Counted from the first letter of the stretch, positions 36,461-48,571 are shown. The stretch is DNA of 64,000 nt from Nitzschia sp. pyKryTriq1 (GCA_956465555.1 OY101117.1:2666001-2730000), one strand, 5' to 3'. Numbers and translations are program-made. Notes: generated by a model not told the origin, from the letters alone.

Positions 36461-37233
36461 AGAACAACTCTCTTGGTCAACTATCGGCTGGTCGCGGCGA
36501 ACGACAGGGTGGTGTAACCTCAGCTCTCGCGTCGTTGGCAGGCGTGACCTGAGTAATACAATGGCATGGATCGCTTCGTCAAGTATGGTTGTCGACAAAT
36601 AAAGTGTCTACTGTCGTTACTATCATTTCTTTTAGATTTACTCACAGAGCAAGTGCTTTATGTATTTTTCCTTGTCCCGAACCGCTATTCTACTGACTGC
36701 ACTAGACTCCACTGGAATAGACCAGTAATAGGAGCGAGATACTCTAAAGTAGTAGGTGTGAGAAACTATTATGGATTATAATGAGTTCATAGTAATAGAA
36801 ATACCTTCTACTAATAGTCGTCAACTCTCAACTTCACGAGTGATGAGTAGACTTGAAGATACCTTTCGTACTACAGTACTTTTCGAAGGTATGATGCGGA
36901 TCGAGCAACGAGAACTCCGTGCCAAAACCATGAAACAGAACACTCCTCCAAGAAAATCTCCCGTGTAGAGCTCAGTACTGAATTTAACGTAGAATGCTTC
37001 GTCGCGCGCAAACCGATGACACAATAAAGATCGTCAACATCATCATGCATCATCCCTTCATCATCCCGTCAGTGTGGCCATTCTTCGTTGTCACTGTAAG
37101 CGTACAACAACGCCATTTTGATAGCAATCTTGATCTCGCTCACAAAAACCTGGCAAGCAAAGACTGACACAACAATACTGATCGAACTAATTTCAACCCA
37201 AGGGGAAACCCAACCTTCAGAGCTACACCGTCC
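36461..37233. other. Intergenic, no gene recognised
   Basis: The stretch lies between the PIG-U stop and the THP3-like start. AT-rich sequence and several ACTA/TAGT runs are present. A hidden 5' exon of the THP3-like gene is possible, since an acceptor-like CTTCAG occurs at 37214-37219. Confidence 0.45.
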
Positions 37234-38724
37234 ATGATAATGAATTTGGAGCTGCCCAGCAATACATTTGACCAATATTCACCGCCTGCAAACACATACA
37301 AGTATTCGCACTCTTGTGTGACGGGAAGCTTTTCCGACAAGCCATCCAAAACATCGAAATCCTCTGTGATGCCTACGAAGAAGAAAAAGGACAAGGGCAA
37401 ACTGAAGCGCAAGCTTGAAAAAGCCGCGCCGCTCTACACGGAAGATCTTGGCACTCAAGGAATCAAGAAAAGCTCCCTTCTTAGTGCGGCTTGCCATCAG
37501 GGGTCGATAGCCAAAAACCCCTTGGCAATTGATGAATATGCACGACGACAAAAACGCATGGTAAGTTTGTGATTTGCAATTTGGAAGTGCTTGTATGTAG
37601 AAGTCTTTGGTTTGAAGTTGAGTTCCCTTACTAATTGCATCATGACTTAGCAACGCTTTGGTGTCGCCCAGAACGACGAACCCGGTGGTGTAACTTCGGC
37701 CTTATCTGCACCTCGTGTCTCTGACGGCATGAAAAATGGGAAGAAAAGGAAAGTCTCCCAAAGTGAAACCACATTTGTGGGTACGAGTACAACTTTGGAG
37801 AAACCCTATCTGAGGTTGACAGACTTTCCCAAGGCCGAAAATGTCAGGCCGCTTCCCATTCTCATCAAATCATTGGCACATATCAAGGGCCACTATATCC
37901 AGCACGAGGACTTTGAATGGGCGAATGGACAGTTAAAAAGCGTTCGCCAGGATCTTACTGTTCAGCACATCCGTAACAAGTTTGCGTTGGATGTCTACGA
38001 GACTCATGCTCGGCTACTTCTGGAGCACGGTGATCTAAACGAATTCCATCAATGCCAGACCATGCTTCAGTCATTGACCTCACCGACTAGCAAACTCGAT
38101 CCTTCCGTTGACAACTGTGATGAGATTGGAGGGCACTTTCGTTCTGCCATGGTTGAAGGAGGCGAGGAGGAATGTTTGAAGCAATCAGAGGACGCAGCAG
38201 ATGAGTTTTATGCCTATGGGCTACTCTACAATCTTGTGCAAAGCTCTTGGGGGGAAATGACTCGTCTTTTGTCTACTAGTCAAAGGAAAGAGAGTGATAG
38301 GACCCCATCAGATGCATCATCTGTCACTTCTTCTGATTACGGTGATATCCCAGCTTGCTTTCGAGGAACATCTGTCCGCCACGCGCTCAAGGTTGTTAAG
38401 GCCGTCATGCACGAGGACTATCAAGCTTTCTTCCGCTTGTACGAGTCGGCGCCCCACTTGTCCGCCTATCTGATGGACTTTCTCGTGCGAAGAGTGCGAA
38501 AAAATGCCTACCAACGAATCATTGCCGCGTACCGCCCCACGCTATCAGTGGAACATTTCAGAACGGCCCTGGCCTTTCAAGACCTGGAGGAGACGCGGCG
38601 ATTTCTGAAAGAGCATGGGGCCATCTTCATTCATGAACTGGGTGCTCCCCCATTCTGGGTCGATTGCAAGGCTACATTCCTAGCCACCCCACAATCTTTC
38701 GGTGCCGCGGAGTTGTCAACATGA
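37234..38724 (+). CDS. THP3/LENG8-like SAC3/GANP-domain protein
   Basis: Exons 37234-37560 and 37651-38724 (90-bp intron, phase 0) join ARRQKRM to QRFGVAQND and give about 466 residues. The N-terminus is basic (PTKKKKDKGKLKRKLEKA), and the exon junction rebuilds the RRxKRxxRF block that precedes the core in LENG8/THP3. The SAC3/GANP/eIF3-p25 domain covers the second half: YLRLTDFPKAENVRPLPIL, QDLTVQHIRNKFALDVYETHARLLLEHGDLNEFHQCQTML, and a winged-helix-like C-terminus. Yeast Thp3 pairs with Csn12 in mRNA splicing/processing and transcription elongation. The N-terminal start is uncertain: ATG 37372 (MPTKKKK) is an alternative, or an upstream exon may exist. No localisation signal other than the basic stretch is seen. 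Confidence 0.82.
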
Positions 38725-39365
38725 CAATGTACAATGTACAGTGAATTGGGATTTGGATTTCAGTAACTAGTTTTTGAGCGTCATTCATATGGGGACTCCT
38801 CACCCGCTCAAATCAGCACGGTCTATTGTAAAGTTTATAGCGACGGTATTATAGATTACTACAAGTAGTTGTAGCAATACTCGAACATTTCTTGAACTCT
38901 GTCACTCGTAGAAAGCAGAGAGACTAGTTGTCTTTCTACGAGCATTCCCTCCCCCCCCCCTCCCTCTCTACTCTACGCTGCTTCGTACTCTACTACTACT
39001 ACTACTACTAGCTAGTAGTACGAGTAGTAGTAGAGAGAGAGCTACTTCGTAGTAGAGTGGTAGACTTATGGTCGCTTTAGTCGAAATTTCCAGAAAGTAT
39101 TATGGGGCGGCGCGGCGGGTGAGGGCAAGGCAGCAGGACGAAAAGAGCCATCACAACGAAGACAGCGCGGCGCGGCGTTTTGAAACCTACGCGGGGTTCC
39201 ACGTATTCGTAGACCTCTCATCCAAGCCAAATACGTTTTCGTGGCCCAAAAGAAACTCAACGTCGGCGGTTGCGGCGAGCACGAGATTCCTCTCTCTTAC
39301 ATTAAACCCAATCAATGCAATAGAGAATCATCTCAATGCCTCGATTGACTGGAGCACAAGTGACC
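38725..39365. other. Intergenic with ACT/AGT microsatellite
   Basis: A (ACT)n tract at about 38991-39010 is followed by its near-complement TAGTAGTACGAGTAGTAGTAG, so it can fold back. A C-rich run lies at 38950-38964. No gene is recognised; the promoter of sec62 is presumably at the right end. Confidence 0.55.
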
Positions 39366-40536
39366 ATGGCGACCACCAAGACGGAAGACAAGGGGACAGG
39401 AAATGCCACCCCTTCATTTTATGAGGAGGAAGAGAATCTACAGAAGCTTTGCAACTTTCTTCGAAGCAATGAGGGCCCCCCAGTCCGAGAAGCTTTGTTG
39501 ATGGACAAGCGTGTTCACTACTTGAAGGGTAAGTAAATACAACAGGATAGGGGTTGGAAGTCTGATTGGTCGGGTTTTATCTAACCAATGCTGTTTGTTC
39601 TAAAAGGCGAAAAACTGGTGAACTTCTTGGTGGAACCGAAAAAGGGCACCAAGTGGCCCAAGCCGCTTCCCAAGTTCAAGGACCGAGCTGATGCCACCGC
39701 CGTGTGCAAGGAGCTTTGTAACCTGCAATACCTTTTGCGATGTGAAAAGCTAGGAAAAGGAGAACTTGGAGTAAGTACAGCCCTTACTGATTGATTAGAA
39801 TGTCTGATGATTCAATTCAGTCCGTCGTCTCACATGGAATATTTTGAAGATGATGCGAAATCGTGATTTCGACGAGGCGGGGTACTTCACTTGGATCTAC
39901 GAGGGAGACAAGACAATGAGTCACCTGATGACTGCTGGGCTTGTTGTTGGTTTCCTCTTTTGCGTTTGCTTCCCCATTTGGCCGACTTTCTTGAGGGTCT
40001 TCGTGTGGTACATGTCGGTCAGTCTGCTTCTGTTCATTTTCTTCCTGATCACTTCGCGGGCTCTTCTATTCCTATTTGTCTGGATGTTAGGTTGGGAGTT
40101 GTGGTTCCTTCCAAATCTATTTGATGAGAGCCTCGGATTTGTGGATTCTTTCAAACCAGTAATTTCGTGCGAGCCAACAAAGCCAGGACAGCTTCCCTAC
40201 CGGTTGGGTGTTGGTGTTGCTTTCTTTTCCTTCTGCTATTGGGCGGTGACTCAACCCTCGGAATTCGATGGATTCGTGTCTGCCCAAGGGGACTTCTTGA
40301 AGGATTTGTATGCTGGTACATTGTTGTCTGATATGTCACAAGAAGACAAGGAGAACATCGACAAGCCAAAGGGAAGGATGCAGTCCTTGGATGATCTCCT
40401 GAAGAGTCTGGACGAAGAAATTGAAGAAAACATTCAGCCCCACTCAGAAAGTGATTTGGATGATGAAGACAAGCTTGATTCCTTGCTGGACAATCTTATC
40501 GAAGACGAGGAAGAAGTTGACGAAGAAGAAGAATAA
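39366..40536 (+). CDS. SEC62: Sec62 protein-translocation subunit
   Basis: Three exons, 39366-39528, 39607-39770 and 39850-40536, keep phase and give 337 residues; introns are 78 and 79 bp. The cytosolic N-terminal domain shows RVHYLKGEKLVNFLVEP, rebuilt across the first junction, matching the Sec62 V-x-Y-(F/L)-(R/K)-G-K block. EAGYFTWIYEGDKTMSHLM is followed by two membrane spans (GLVVGFLFCVCFPIWPTFLRVFVWYMSVSLL and beyond), including the characteristic FPIWP. The C-terminus is acidic with a Glu/Asp-rich end. Sec62 works with Sec61/Sec63 at the ER channel for post-translational import. The third exon's acceptor (TTTTGAAG at 39842-39849) is fixed by phase. An in-frame ATG at 39336 would add ten residues; 39366 has the better start context (ACCATGG). 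Confidence 0.88.
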
Positions 40537-40629
40537 ATGTATACTACCTAGTAACAGGGCGCCATTGCACACATAACTACCAAACCGTTTCTTGAATTTC
40601 AAAGTTGAATCATCAATCATTGCTGAAGC

Positions 40630-42179
40630 TCATTTCTTTATCTCGCCAGTGTACACGTCCATTCCTTGTACAAGACTCGTCCTCCTATCCATTTCATTGA
40701 AATCGACGGCCGCCGGGCCTTCCTTTTGCCCGGAGAGCTTACCAGCTAGAATTGCTTTGGTCTCTTTCTCGTTATCAAGTTTGTAATCAATGCCAGCAAG
40801 ACGCAAGATCGCTTTAAGAATGTAGGTTGTCTCCTCCGGTGACGTAATCCAGATGCATGGGCAGATAGCTCGGGCTGCAAAGTCGTTGCCAGTATTGAGA
40901 AACTGGTCGCCAATGTGCAAAATCTCTTGAGGATTGACACCCAAGTAGGACGAGAGGACCTCTACAGCGACCCGCTTATTTCCAACGTCGACCCAAGCGT
41001 CCGAACCACCGTTGAACGCGCAGAAAGGCAGGTTTGGACCAGCACTGCCATTCATTGCCGAGAGCTTACTCTGGCAGCGCAGTACTGTCTCATCCAGGGC
41101 TTCGCGAGAAATGGCCGTCCCAGAAGTCGGCACCAATCCAACGGAACGTTTCTTCCGAATGATTCTGCCACGAATGCCCTGGTCTTCCATGCTTACCCTG
41201 ACAGCTTCTTCAGCCGTATTAAGCAGTGCCTTTAATTCTTCTTCGTTCCAATTGGCGGGCGAGTCTGGAAGATGTTTAGTAGCAGTCATCCAGCCTCCAC
41301 GGCCAGTTTCCCTCACGGGGTGGAGACGGAAGTCTTCACCAAGATGCAAAAGGTAATTGCATTCCCCACCAAACAGATAGAACCGCTCACACTCTTCTTG
41401 TGTCAGCTTCTTGGCCTTGAAATATTCCAAGAGTCCGGAGAGACGAAACTCGTACTTTTCGACATTGTATTCATACCCAGCGGCAGTGACCACTGCGACG
41501 GCAACTCCGTGGCGAAGCAAGAGGAGTAGATAATTGGCAAGTCTCGGATTGCTATCAAAGTTTGCCCCGTCGGTGTAGAGTGTCTGATCCCCATCAAAAG
41601 TGATCATTTTCGGCCCTTTGAGTTGGCCTGGTGCGATGGTTTCTTCTTTGATCTCTCCCTCGTCCTCAAGCTCAGAAGAAAACTTTTGGGACATTGGATT
41701 TTCTTCACCGGTTCCATCGGGGTATCGCATGGCTATGACTTGAGCAAGATTCAAAATGTGACGGATTTCATTGAAGGAGATCTGAATATGCTTTCGTTTG
41801 GTTAGAAAGTGCTTGTCGTTGTAGACTCCAAAGGCTTGGCGAAGCGGGAGCCTAGTATGGAAGGTTCCGACCGTCGGAACAAGCTGCTTCAATCGCGACG
41901 GACGAGAATTCCCTTCTTTTTCCAGCCGACGATGTTCATCGATCAGAACTTCGAAATGGGAAAAGGTATCGGGTCCCGTATCCTCAAGGCAATCTAGAAC
42001 AAAGCTATGCGACAGCATGCTTTTCATCCTGTTCATAGAACACAACAGTCGCGGTATTTTTAGATGGACGAGTCGTCGTCAATTCAAACCATCATCAAGG
42101 ACAAGTCTTACCATTCAATCAAGCCATCACGGCGATGCGGCGTCAGGAGATAATTCCGGCGCCTCGACGAAAACGACAT
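40630..42179 (-). CDS. ISN1: IMP-specific 5'-nucleotidase (ISN1 family)
   Basis: Exon 1 is 42112-42179 and exon 2 is 40630-42028, with an 83-bp intron (GTAAGA...ACAG); the joined frame has 488 residues. The join rebuilds HRRDGLIEWMKSMLSHSFVLD, matching the family's N-terminal block (HRRDxLIEWIK...FVLD), which strongly supports the splice. The HAD-type catalytic motif is MITFDGDQTLY. Later blocks are GVAVAVVTAAGY, FYLFGGECNYLLHL, FCAFNGGSDAWVDVGNKRVAVEVLSSYLG and ILHIGDQFLNTGND, the last holding the metal-binding Asp. The enzyme dephosphorylates IMP to inosine. Exon 1 is too short for simple ORF calling and would be missed without the splice. No targeting signal is visible. Confidence 0.92.
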
Positions 42180-42696
42180 GTCTCTTTCTCTCTTCTGCGT
42201 TGAGATGTACAATACTTTCCAGTCGCCGATCCAGTACTCGTACCATGCACTTCGATTGCAACCTTCCAAACAGTGACAGAAGAAGTACGAAGTTGAAAGT
42301 GTCTTCTTGAAGGTTGAAGGCGTGAGATGCTTGATGCTTGATCAACGTGAAGTTAAACAGAGGTGCGGCCAGCGCGGTGAGCTCGCTCGAGAAAAAATAA
42401 GAAAATAAGAATCTTTTCTTGTAACGTCATGAGTTAGACTACTGAATGTATGAATACCGGTACTAAGTACCGGTAGCGTATTCTAGGAGCTGGAGAGGCT
42501 ACTGCACATACTCTCGAAAGTACTACCGGTACTGTAGAAGAGAGCAACCGGCAGGATTGGTAAGAATTGGAAAACGATGCTCAAGATTTCTGGAGGGAGT
42601 AATAGAAACTGTTGTAGATCGAAAGTAGAAAACTATCAACGTGATTACTGACGGCGCTGCGGTAATCGCGACGGAACAGGGACAGGAGCTTTAAGC
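42180..42696. other. Intergenic, no gene recognised
   Basis: It contains a cluster of TACCGGTAC palindromes at 42455-42535. There is no coding signal. Confidence 0.5.
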
Positions 42697-43989
42697 TTAG
42701 TCATCAAGGGCAGAAGCTCCGGAAATAATTTCAATGAGCTCCGTGGTAATACGCGCTTGACGAGCACGATTGTATCGAAGCGTCAAAGAATCGATCATTT
42801 CGCTGGCATTCTTGGAAGCGTTCTCCATGGCCGTCATACGGGACGACTGTTCGGAAGCAGCGCCATCCATGAAACTGTGGTACACTTGAGAAGCAAGCAT
42901 GTATTCGAAGAGGTCTTCCATTGCTTGCTCCTTGTCCATATCAAAGTCATATCCAGGCATGAACGTGGCGTCCTCGGTGGCATCAGTGAAAGGAGTGAGT
43001 ACCTTGTACATTTGCTTGTAGACAGCAGCGTTGACGTAAGAGTTGTAGATGAGAACAATAGCATCATAATCAGAAGCAGCACCGACGGACATCAACTCAG
43101 TTGCAAGAGCAGAAGCCAACGGAAAAGATCCGGGGGAAGCTACTTCACTGGCTGATCGAATGATCGTTTCTCCGTGTGTTCGGCGAAGCTGAGCGCGTCC
43201 TTTATCTCCGATGACGACAACATCGCCGGACTTGCCAGCTGCTAGTTGAGCCTTCAAGACGAGCTTCACACTACGCGTGATGTAAGTGTTAATACCACCA
43301 CAAAGACCCTTGTCAGAACTGAATGGCACAATAAGAACCTTATCAGGCAACTCTTCGAAAGTGGCGCCTTCAACCTCCTTGGCTGGGGAGCTAAGTCCGG
43401 GCGCCCACGAGTTGAAAGCAAGAGCGGCAGCCAAACGGTTTTCGTCACCCTTCAACTTGGCCGCAGACACCATTTTCATCGAAGATGTAATCTTCTGAAT
43501 GTTCTTGGTGGACTGAATTTGATTCCAAACTAAACAAAAAATTAACCGATGAGATTCCGATCTCGTTTCAACCGATGTTAATACTTCCTTTCGCCTTTCA
43601 CTTACTCTGCTTTTCCGTTGCCATACCACGGACTTGTTGCGAGACGCTGAAGGGAAAACAAAGTAGTGAGAAGATTAGTTCATGAACATGATTACGCAGG
43701 GAAGGAGAAAGCAAGTTACAAGTTACTTTCTCCAAAAATAGGAAATCGGACGATTCCGTCACAGCATGAAAATTCTGCGCTGTTCACTAGTAGGAATCCT
43801 ACTGGACGGAATCTCGCTTTTTCGAACAACGGCGCTCGCAAATCGGCACAACCACCATGGCGGTATTTACCGGCAAAACAAAATTTAATCTCTCTTCAAA
43901 TTCTCATCAATGAATCAAATACACAATAAAACTCACATTCCCGCTACACGAGGAACCGCCCGCTGGGCGATGGTTCGAAGAGGCGCCAT
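42697..43989 (-). CDS. ATP5C1: Mitochondrial ATP synthase F1 gamma subunit
   Basis: Three exons on the minus strand, 43937-43989, 43606-43646 and 42697-43529, give 308 residues with all phases matching. The tiny second exon (41 bases) and the first exon (53 bases) are invisible to ORF calling. Together they encode a basic mitochondrial presequence (MAPLRTIAQRAVPRVAG) and QQVRGMATEKQ, leading into IWNQIQSTKNIQKITSSMKMVSAAK, the N-terminal coiled-coil helix of the rotor. SDKGLCGGIN and the C-terminal ASKNASEMIDSLTLRYNRARQARITTELIEIISGA helix are textbook gamma motifs. The protein is the central shaft of F1 and turns inside the alpha3-beta3 ring. The donor of intron 1 is GTGAGT, and that of intron 2 is GTAAGT. 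Confidence 0.95.
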
Positions 43990-44609
43990 GGTGAAAATTG
44001 TACGAACACGTATTGGATCAACAAATCTGCGATGCCGATGCAAGCACAACGTTTCTCGCTCCCGATCTCTCGTCGCTCGTCCGATGGTCCTTCGCCCAAC
44101 AAGACGCAACTGACGCTATTTCAGTCCCTCCTCCATGGCATTATGGCTGCTTGACGGCCGTAGCGTGCGATTGTCTTTACAGGTATCATACGTACATGTA
44201 GTACCAGAACCTAAGTACCAGAACCTACAGCCGGGATCCGTCGCCAACAACTGGCGGACCCTTCGACGCGCGCGCTCACGCGACGCCGGGACCATCTTAA
44301 TAATAATAATTATACCATACCAGGGCAGGGGACGGACGGGCGCGCGCAGTGGCCGACGACTCATTCGACCGTTTTAGCTCTTCAACTTCGCTCGATGATG
44401 ATGATGGGATGATGATTCTTCGGAAACGTGGCCGCTACCGGTACCTACTGGTACTGTACTTCTTGTACAAGTACCAGTTCGTACAGTACCAGTACTCTCG
44501 CCTATTTCAACATCTGGTAGGGACACTCTAGCGAGTGTCCATCAACGTACTATTATCCACTACAAGTACATGACATCCACGCTGATTTAGTATTAGTAGA
44601 TGTTCTTCG
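43990..44609. other. Intergenic, no gene recognised
   Basis: It contains an 11-12-bp tandem copy (AGTACCAGAACCTA, 44199-44226) and GTACC/GGTAC palindromes at 44437-44500. No coding region is supported. Confidence 0.5.
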
Positions 44610-45611
44610 TCATTTACACTCTTGGACGTCGATCGTTTCCTGGGGACAAGTTATTAGAAGTTCTGTAAGTGACTGTTGCTTGTCCTCACGACACAAATTC
44701 TTGGCCATTTGCAGGAGCTGCTTATAAATTTGGATCTCATGGCAGAGCGCCCGGCAAAGATTGTCTCTACCCCCTACGTCAAGAGTCAGATTCTTGGGTT
44801 TCTCGCTGGAAGTCATTCTTGGAATCGGGCAACTTCTCAAGTTTGCCAGTACCTCCCAACATTCTATCAATCCCGACCCAGTCGTCCCAAGTGTGCTCTG
44901 TACGAATCGCAAATATCTCTTTTTGAGTCCCTAACAGTGTCCCGTAGGTTCTATTGTAGTTCCAAAAGTTGTGCCAACAGTGGATTTTCCCCGTAGCTAT
45001 CCCCCACGCCCACGCCGTACATTCGTCGTGAGATGATGAATAACTGTTGGAAGTACCATTCAATCCTACTGATGCAAAAGACTGTAAGGTAGGCCAGCAT
45101 TGGAAAAATGCGAAATCGGCACAGCCCTTTTTGTGTAGTGGTAACTTCTCGGGAGGAAAGTCAGGGTGCAGGTAATAGTACCAGGATTTGATTCGTTCGA
45201 TCGGATTCAGGAGTGTTATCAAGAAGGAATGAAAGCGGAGAGTAGGTACTGGTTCCAGGTGCACCCGTTCGCTCACATGCCGTGCAATGGCTGTCGCAGG
45301 TGGCTCTTGTGTGATGGAACATCGCGAGTTTCCTTTACCAGACTGATGACGCTTCGATTCATCATGCATGTAATGGTCGACCCTGCCGTCTTTCCCAAGT
45401 GTACCAAACATAGCGAGGTGCGGTTTCTATTCTCGGTAGCATTTGAATATTCATGGCAGGAATCCAATATTTGTGATGTGACTACTTTCGTGACGGTGGT
45501 GCCAGTGGGAACGGAACCATCCGTTGGGTTCCAAGTGGGCGTGACAACAAAAAATACCACAAGAACCAAGAAGAACAACGGCATCGGCCGTCCTTGTACG
45601 AGTATCCTCAT
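44610..45611 (-). pseudogene. Sulfotransferase-like protein gene with two frameshifts
   Basis: An N-terminal membrane anchor (PLFFLVLVVFFVV) is followed by LCLVHLGKTAGSTITCMM, the 5'-phosphosulfate (PAPS) binding loop of carbohydrate sulfotransferase-type proteins. The frame then breaks near 45360. The next frame has TLRFHSFLITLLNPIERIKSWYYYLHPDFP, in which the LNPIERIKSWYY segment fits the 3'-phosphate-binding motif (RNPxxRxxS). A second break near 44800 passes to NLTLDVGGRDNLCRALCHEIQIYKQLL, a typical end for the diatom family. I found no splice sites that could absorb either shift. It is a recently inactivated gene or carries two single-base errors; the uninterrupted quality of all three parts suggests the latter is possible. 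Confidence 0.65.
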
Positions 45612-46199
45612 GACTCCTCCTCCTCCTCCTCCTCCTCCTCCTTGTGATTGCTGATCATCGTATTAAAACCACAGGTGCGTCGCGCAATAGTGATAGTGAC
45701 AAGACTTGTGTCATTGTCCGAGCTGTTGGAAAAAATTGCTGCTTTACCCCAGGGGCGTACTTGCGAGTAGAGAGGAGAGTCGTCATGGTGGTCGGCGAGT
45801 CGTCAATCGGAGGGATCGGATTCCGGGAAGCGCCGTCGTCTACCGGGACTCACTCGTAGTACATACTGTACCAGGTACCGGTACTGTACCACGCGTACCA
45901 GGTACTTTCATGCTGGTACTGCTTACAACGACAGCAAGGCACCCCTCGTGACGACTCGCCACTCCTCCTCCTCCTCGCCGGCGGTACAAGTATGACATAC
46001 AGCCGGTACTGTATGTAGATGTACAGGTACTTGTACGGTACCGGTAGAGAACAACAAGAACAACATCTGCCTCTATGCCAACTCATCATCGTTGGAAAAA
46101 CACACAAAACGAATGCAATGCCGAGACGACACCATCAACGAAAGCCGACAACAAAATAATACTTTTGTTTGTTGGTTCATGTTGCTGCTCTTGTCCGTT
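45612..46199. other. Intergenic, aminopeptidase promoter
   Basis: A (CTC)n tract lies at 45616-45642. GTACC/GGTAC palindromes are dense at 45868-46045. If translation of the downstream gene begins at 46113 rather than 46200, its last part is coding. Confidence 0.5.
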
Positions 46200-48571
46200 A
46201 TGCCTCGCCTGTCCACTGTTGCTACTCCGAAACCTTGCCTGCGTCAAGTAGCTGTCACCGCCTTGTTTGCAACATTGGCATCATCGTCAAGCTCGTCCGC
46301 CTTTTCAACTTCCTGGGCCTCCAGTACGAGGGCGAGTAGCACGAGAGCACCTACTAACTTTGGTCTTGTGTCCCGAGGCGGTGCATGCCCTTCGGCTCTT
46401 TCGGGCCAGAAAGAACTGTACGCGTCTTCCACGGCAGCGTTCAGCAGCAGTAGTACGCGTAGTAAGACTAGTACTAGCTTGAGCAGTACTACCTTGGATA
46501 CCACCGAGAAGACAGCGTCGTCGAGCATGACGCCGGCTTCCAAATTGGAGGCCTTGCGAGCTAAAATGAAAGAGCTGGACTTGGACGTGTATCTCGTTCC
46601 CAGTGATGATCCTCATCTCAGTGGTACGTACAGAAAGTATACTATAAATAGTGATTAAATGGACGAGTCATGCCCGTGGTTTTCGAAAGTCAGTCAGGAG
46701 GATTTTTTTCTAAATAGGTTTCCTTTGTCTTATTTCTTTCCAAAGAATACGTTCCAGCTGCCTACATGCGACGCAAGTTTCTGAGCGGCTTTGGAGGAAG
46801 TGCCGGAACTGCTGTAGTTTATCAAAAGGGTGAGGCTTTCTTGTGGACCGACTCTCGTTACTGGAATGAGGCTACTTTGCAACTGGACGCCGAGTGTTGG
46901 ACACTCATGAAACAGGGCCAGCCCAAGGTTCCTACTATTCAGCAGAAGTTGGCCGAAACTGCTGTGGAACACTTTAAAGAGGGTGGCAAGCCACTGCGTG
47001 TGGGAATCGATCCCTTTGTTCACCCTGCCAGTTTTGCCAAAGACTTTTCGACAGCCATGGAAGAGGCAGCCAAGACAGAATTGGATGCGACCGATGACGA
47101 TATTCCAGCAATTGCAGAACTAGACACCTCCCATCCTAATCTCGTTGATCCTATCTGGAGTGAAAAACCTCCCATTCCTACCAGTCCCTTTCGAGTGCAT
47201 CCTTTGGAATATGCTGGAGTAAGCGTCGCCGACAAGGTTGCGAAAATTCGAAAGGAAATGGAAACCAAAAAAGCAACATTGGCCGTTTTTCCGTCTTTGG
47301 ACGAGGTGGCATATTTGCTCAATATGAGAGCCATGGGTGATGTGGATACCTGCCCTGTCGGTATTGCATATGCGACGGTCAGTAAGGACGAAATTACGCT
47401 GTACTGTGATCCCAAAAAGTTGGTTTCTCCAGACGTCCAAGAACATCTGAAAGAAATCACCGTCAAGCCCTACGATGATATTGTCGGAGACATCGAAGCG
47501 CACTGTAAGGCGTCCGATAGCAACAAGGTCTGGATGGAAACTGCGCGAGCCAACTATGCTCTGTATAACGTGATTCCCAAAAAGGCACTCGTGGACAGTC
47601 AAAACGCTGTGACGCCAATGAAGGCTTGCAAGAACGCTGCCGAATTGGAAGGAATGCGTCGAGCTCATATTGTGGACGGTGCAGCCATGGCCAAAGGCAT
47701 GGCGATGCTGGAAGATCGGATTATCAACAAGGGAGAATCCATTAGCGAGGTGGAAGTGGATTTAGTTCTGACCGGTTGCCGGGCGGAACAACCTGGCTGG
47801 CTCGAGTGTAGCTTCCCAACCATTGCTGGGGTAGGGCCGAATGCCGCCATTATCCATTATCGCGCGAGCCAAGGCGAACTGATGAGATACTTGGATACGT
47901 CTGATCCCATCTTGATTGATTCGGGAGGCCAATATTTGTATGGAACAACAGACGTGACTAGAACGTGGCATTTTGGAAAACCAACTGATGAATTCCGAGA
48001 TGTGTACACCCGCGTTCTCAAGGGAAATATCGGGGTGGATAGCATGATCTTTCCAGAGAATACTCCTGGATTTGTTTTGGACGTTTTTGCCCGGAAGTCA
48101 TTGTGGGAAGCTGGTTTGGACTATGGCCACGGAACTGGTCATGGCGTTGGCGCAGCATTGAACGTACACGAGGGTCCGTTTGGAATAAGCCCACGTTTCA
48201 CCAACCTGGAAGGTCTGAAGAATGGCATGGTTGTAAGCAACGAACCGGGGTATTACGATGACGGCAAATTCGGAATACGAATTGAAAACCTTCTTGAGAT
48301 TAAATATGTCAATCCTGAGCACGCTAACGAAGACACCGAAGATGACGCCAAGGCTGGAGAGAAGAAGTATATCAAGTTTGCCAAGCTTACAATGATTCCT
48401 ATTCAAAAAAACCTCATTAAAGTAAGTTTGATGAATAACGAAGAGCTGGACTGGCTGGATGCGTACCACGAGGAGGTATTTTCCAAAGTCAGCCCTCTTC
48501 TGGAAAAGGACAGCCCGGCGATGAAGTGGCTTCAAAAGTCCTGCGAGAAAATTGATAGATCATCCAAATAA
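46200..48571 (+). CDS. Xaa-Pro aminopeptidase (aminopeptidase P), likely plastid-targeted
   Basis: Exons 46200-46623 and 46746-48571 (122-bp intron, donor GTACGT, phase 1) give about 749 residues. The junction rebuilds DDPHLSEYVPAAYMRRKFLSGFGGSAGTAVV, a hallmark of the first creatinase N-terminal domain. The C-terminal pita-bread metalloprotease carries the dimetal ligands in DSGGQYLYGTTDVTRTW (two Asp), GHGTGHGVGAAL (His), SNEPGYY (Glu) and GIRIENL (Glu). The enzyme removes an N-terminal residue before proline. From the ATG at 46200 the leader is MPRLSTVA...ALFATLASSSSSSAF, a signal peptide with an AF junction, followed by a Ser/Thr-rich transit-like stretch; this suggests plastid import. 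An upstream ATG at 46113 would instead place another hydrophobic segment (CWFMLLLLSV) first. The start is therefore uncertain. Confidence 0.88.
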
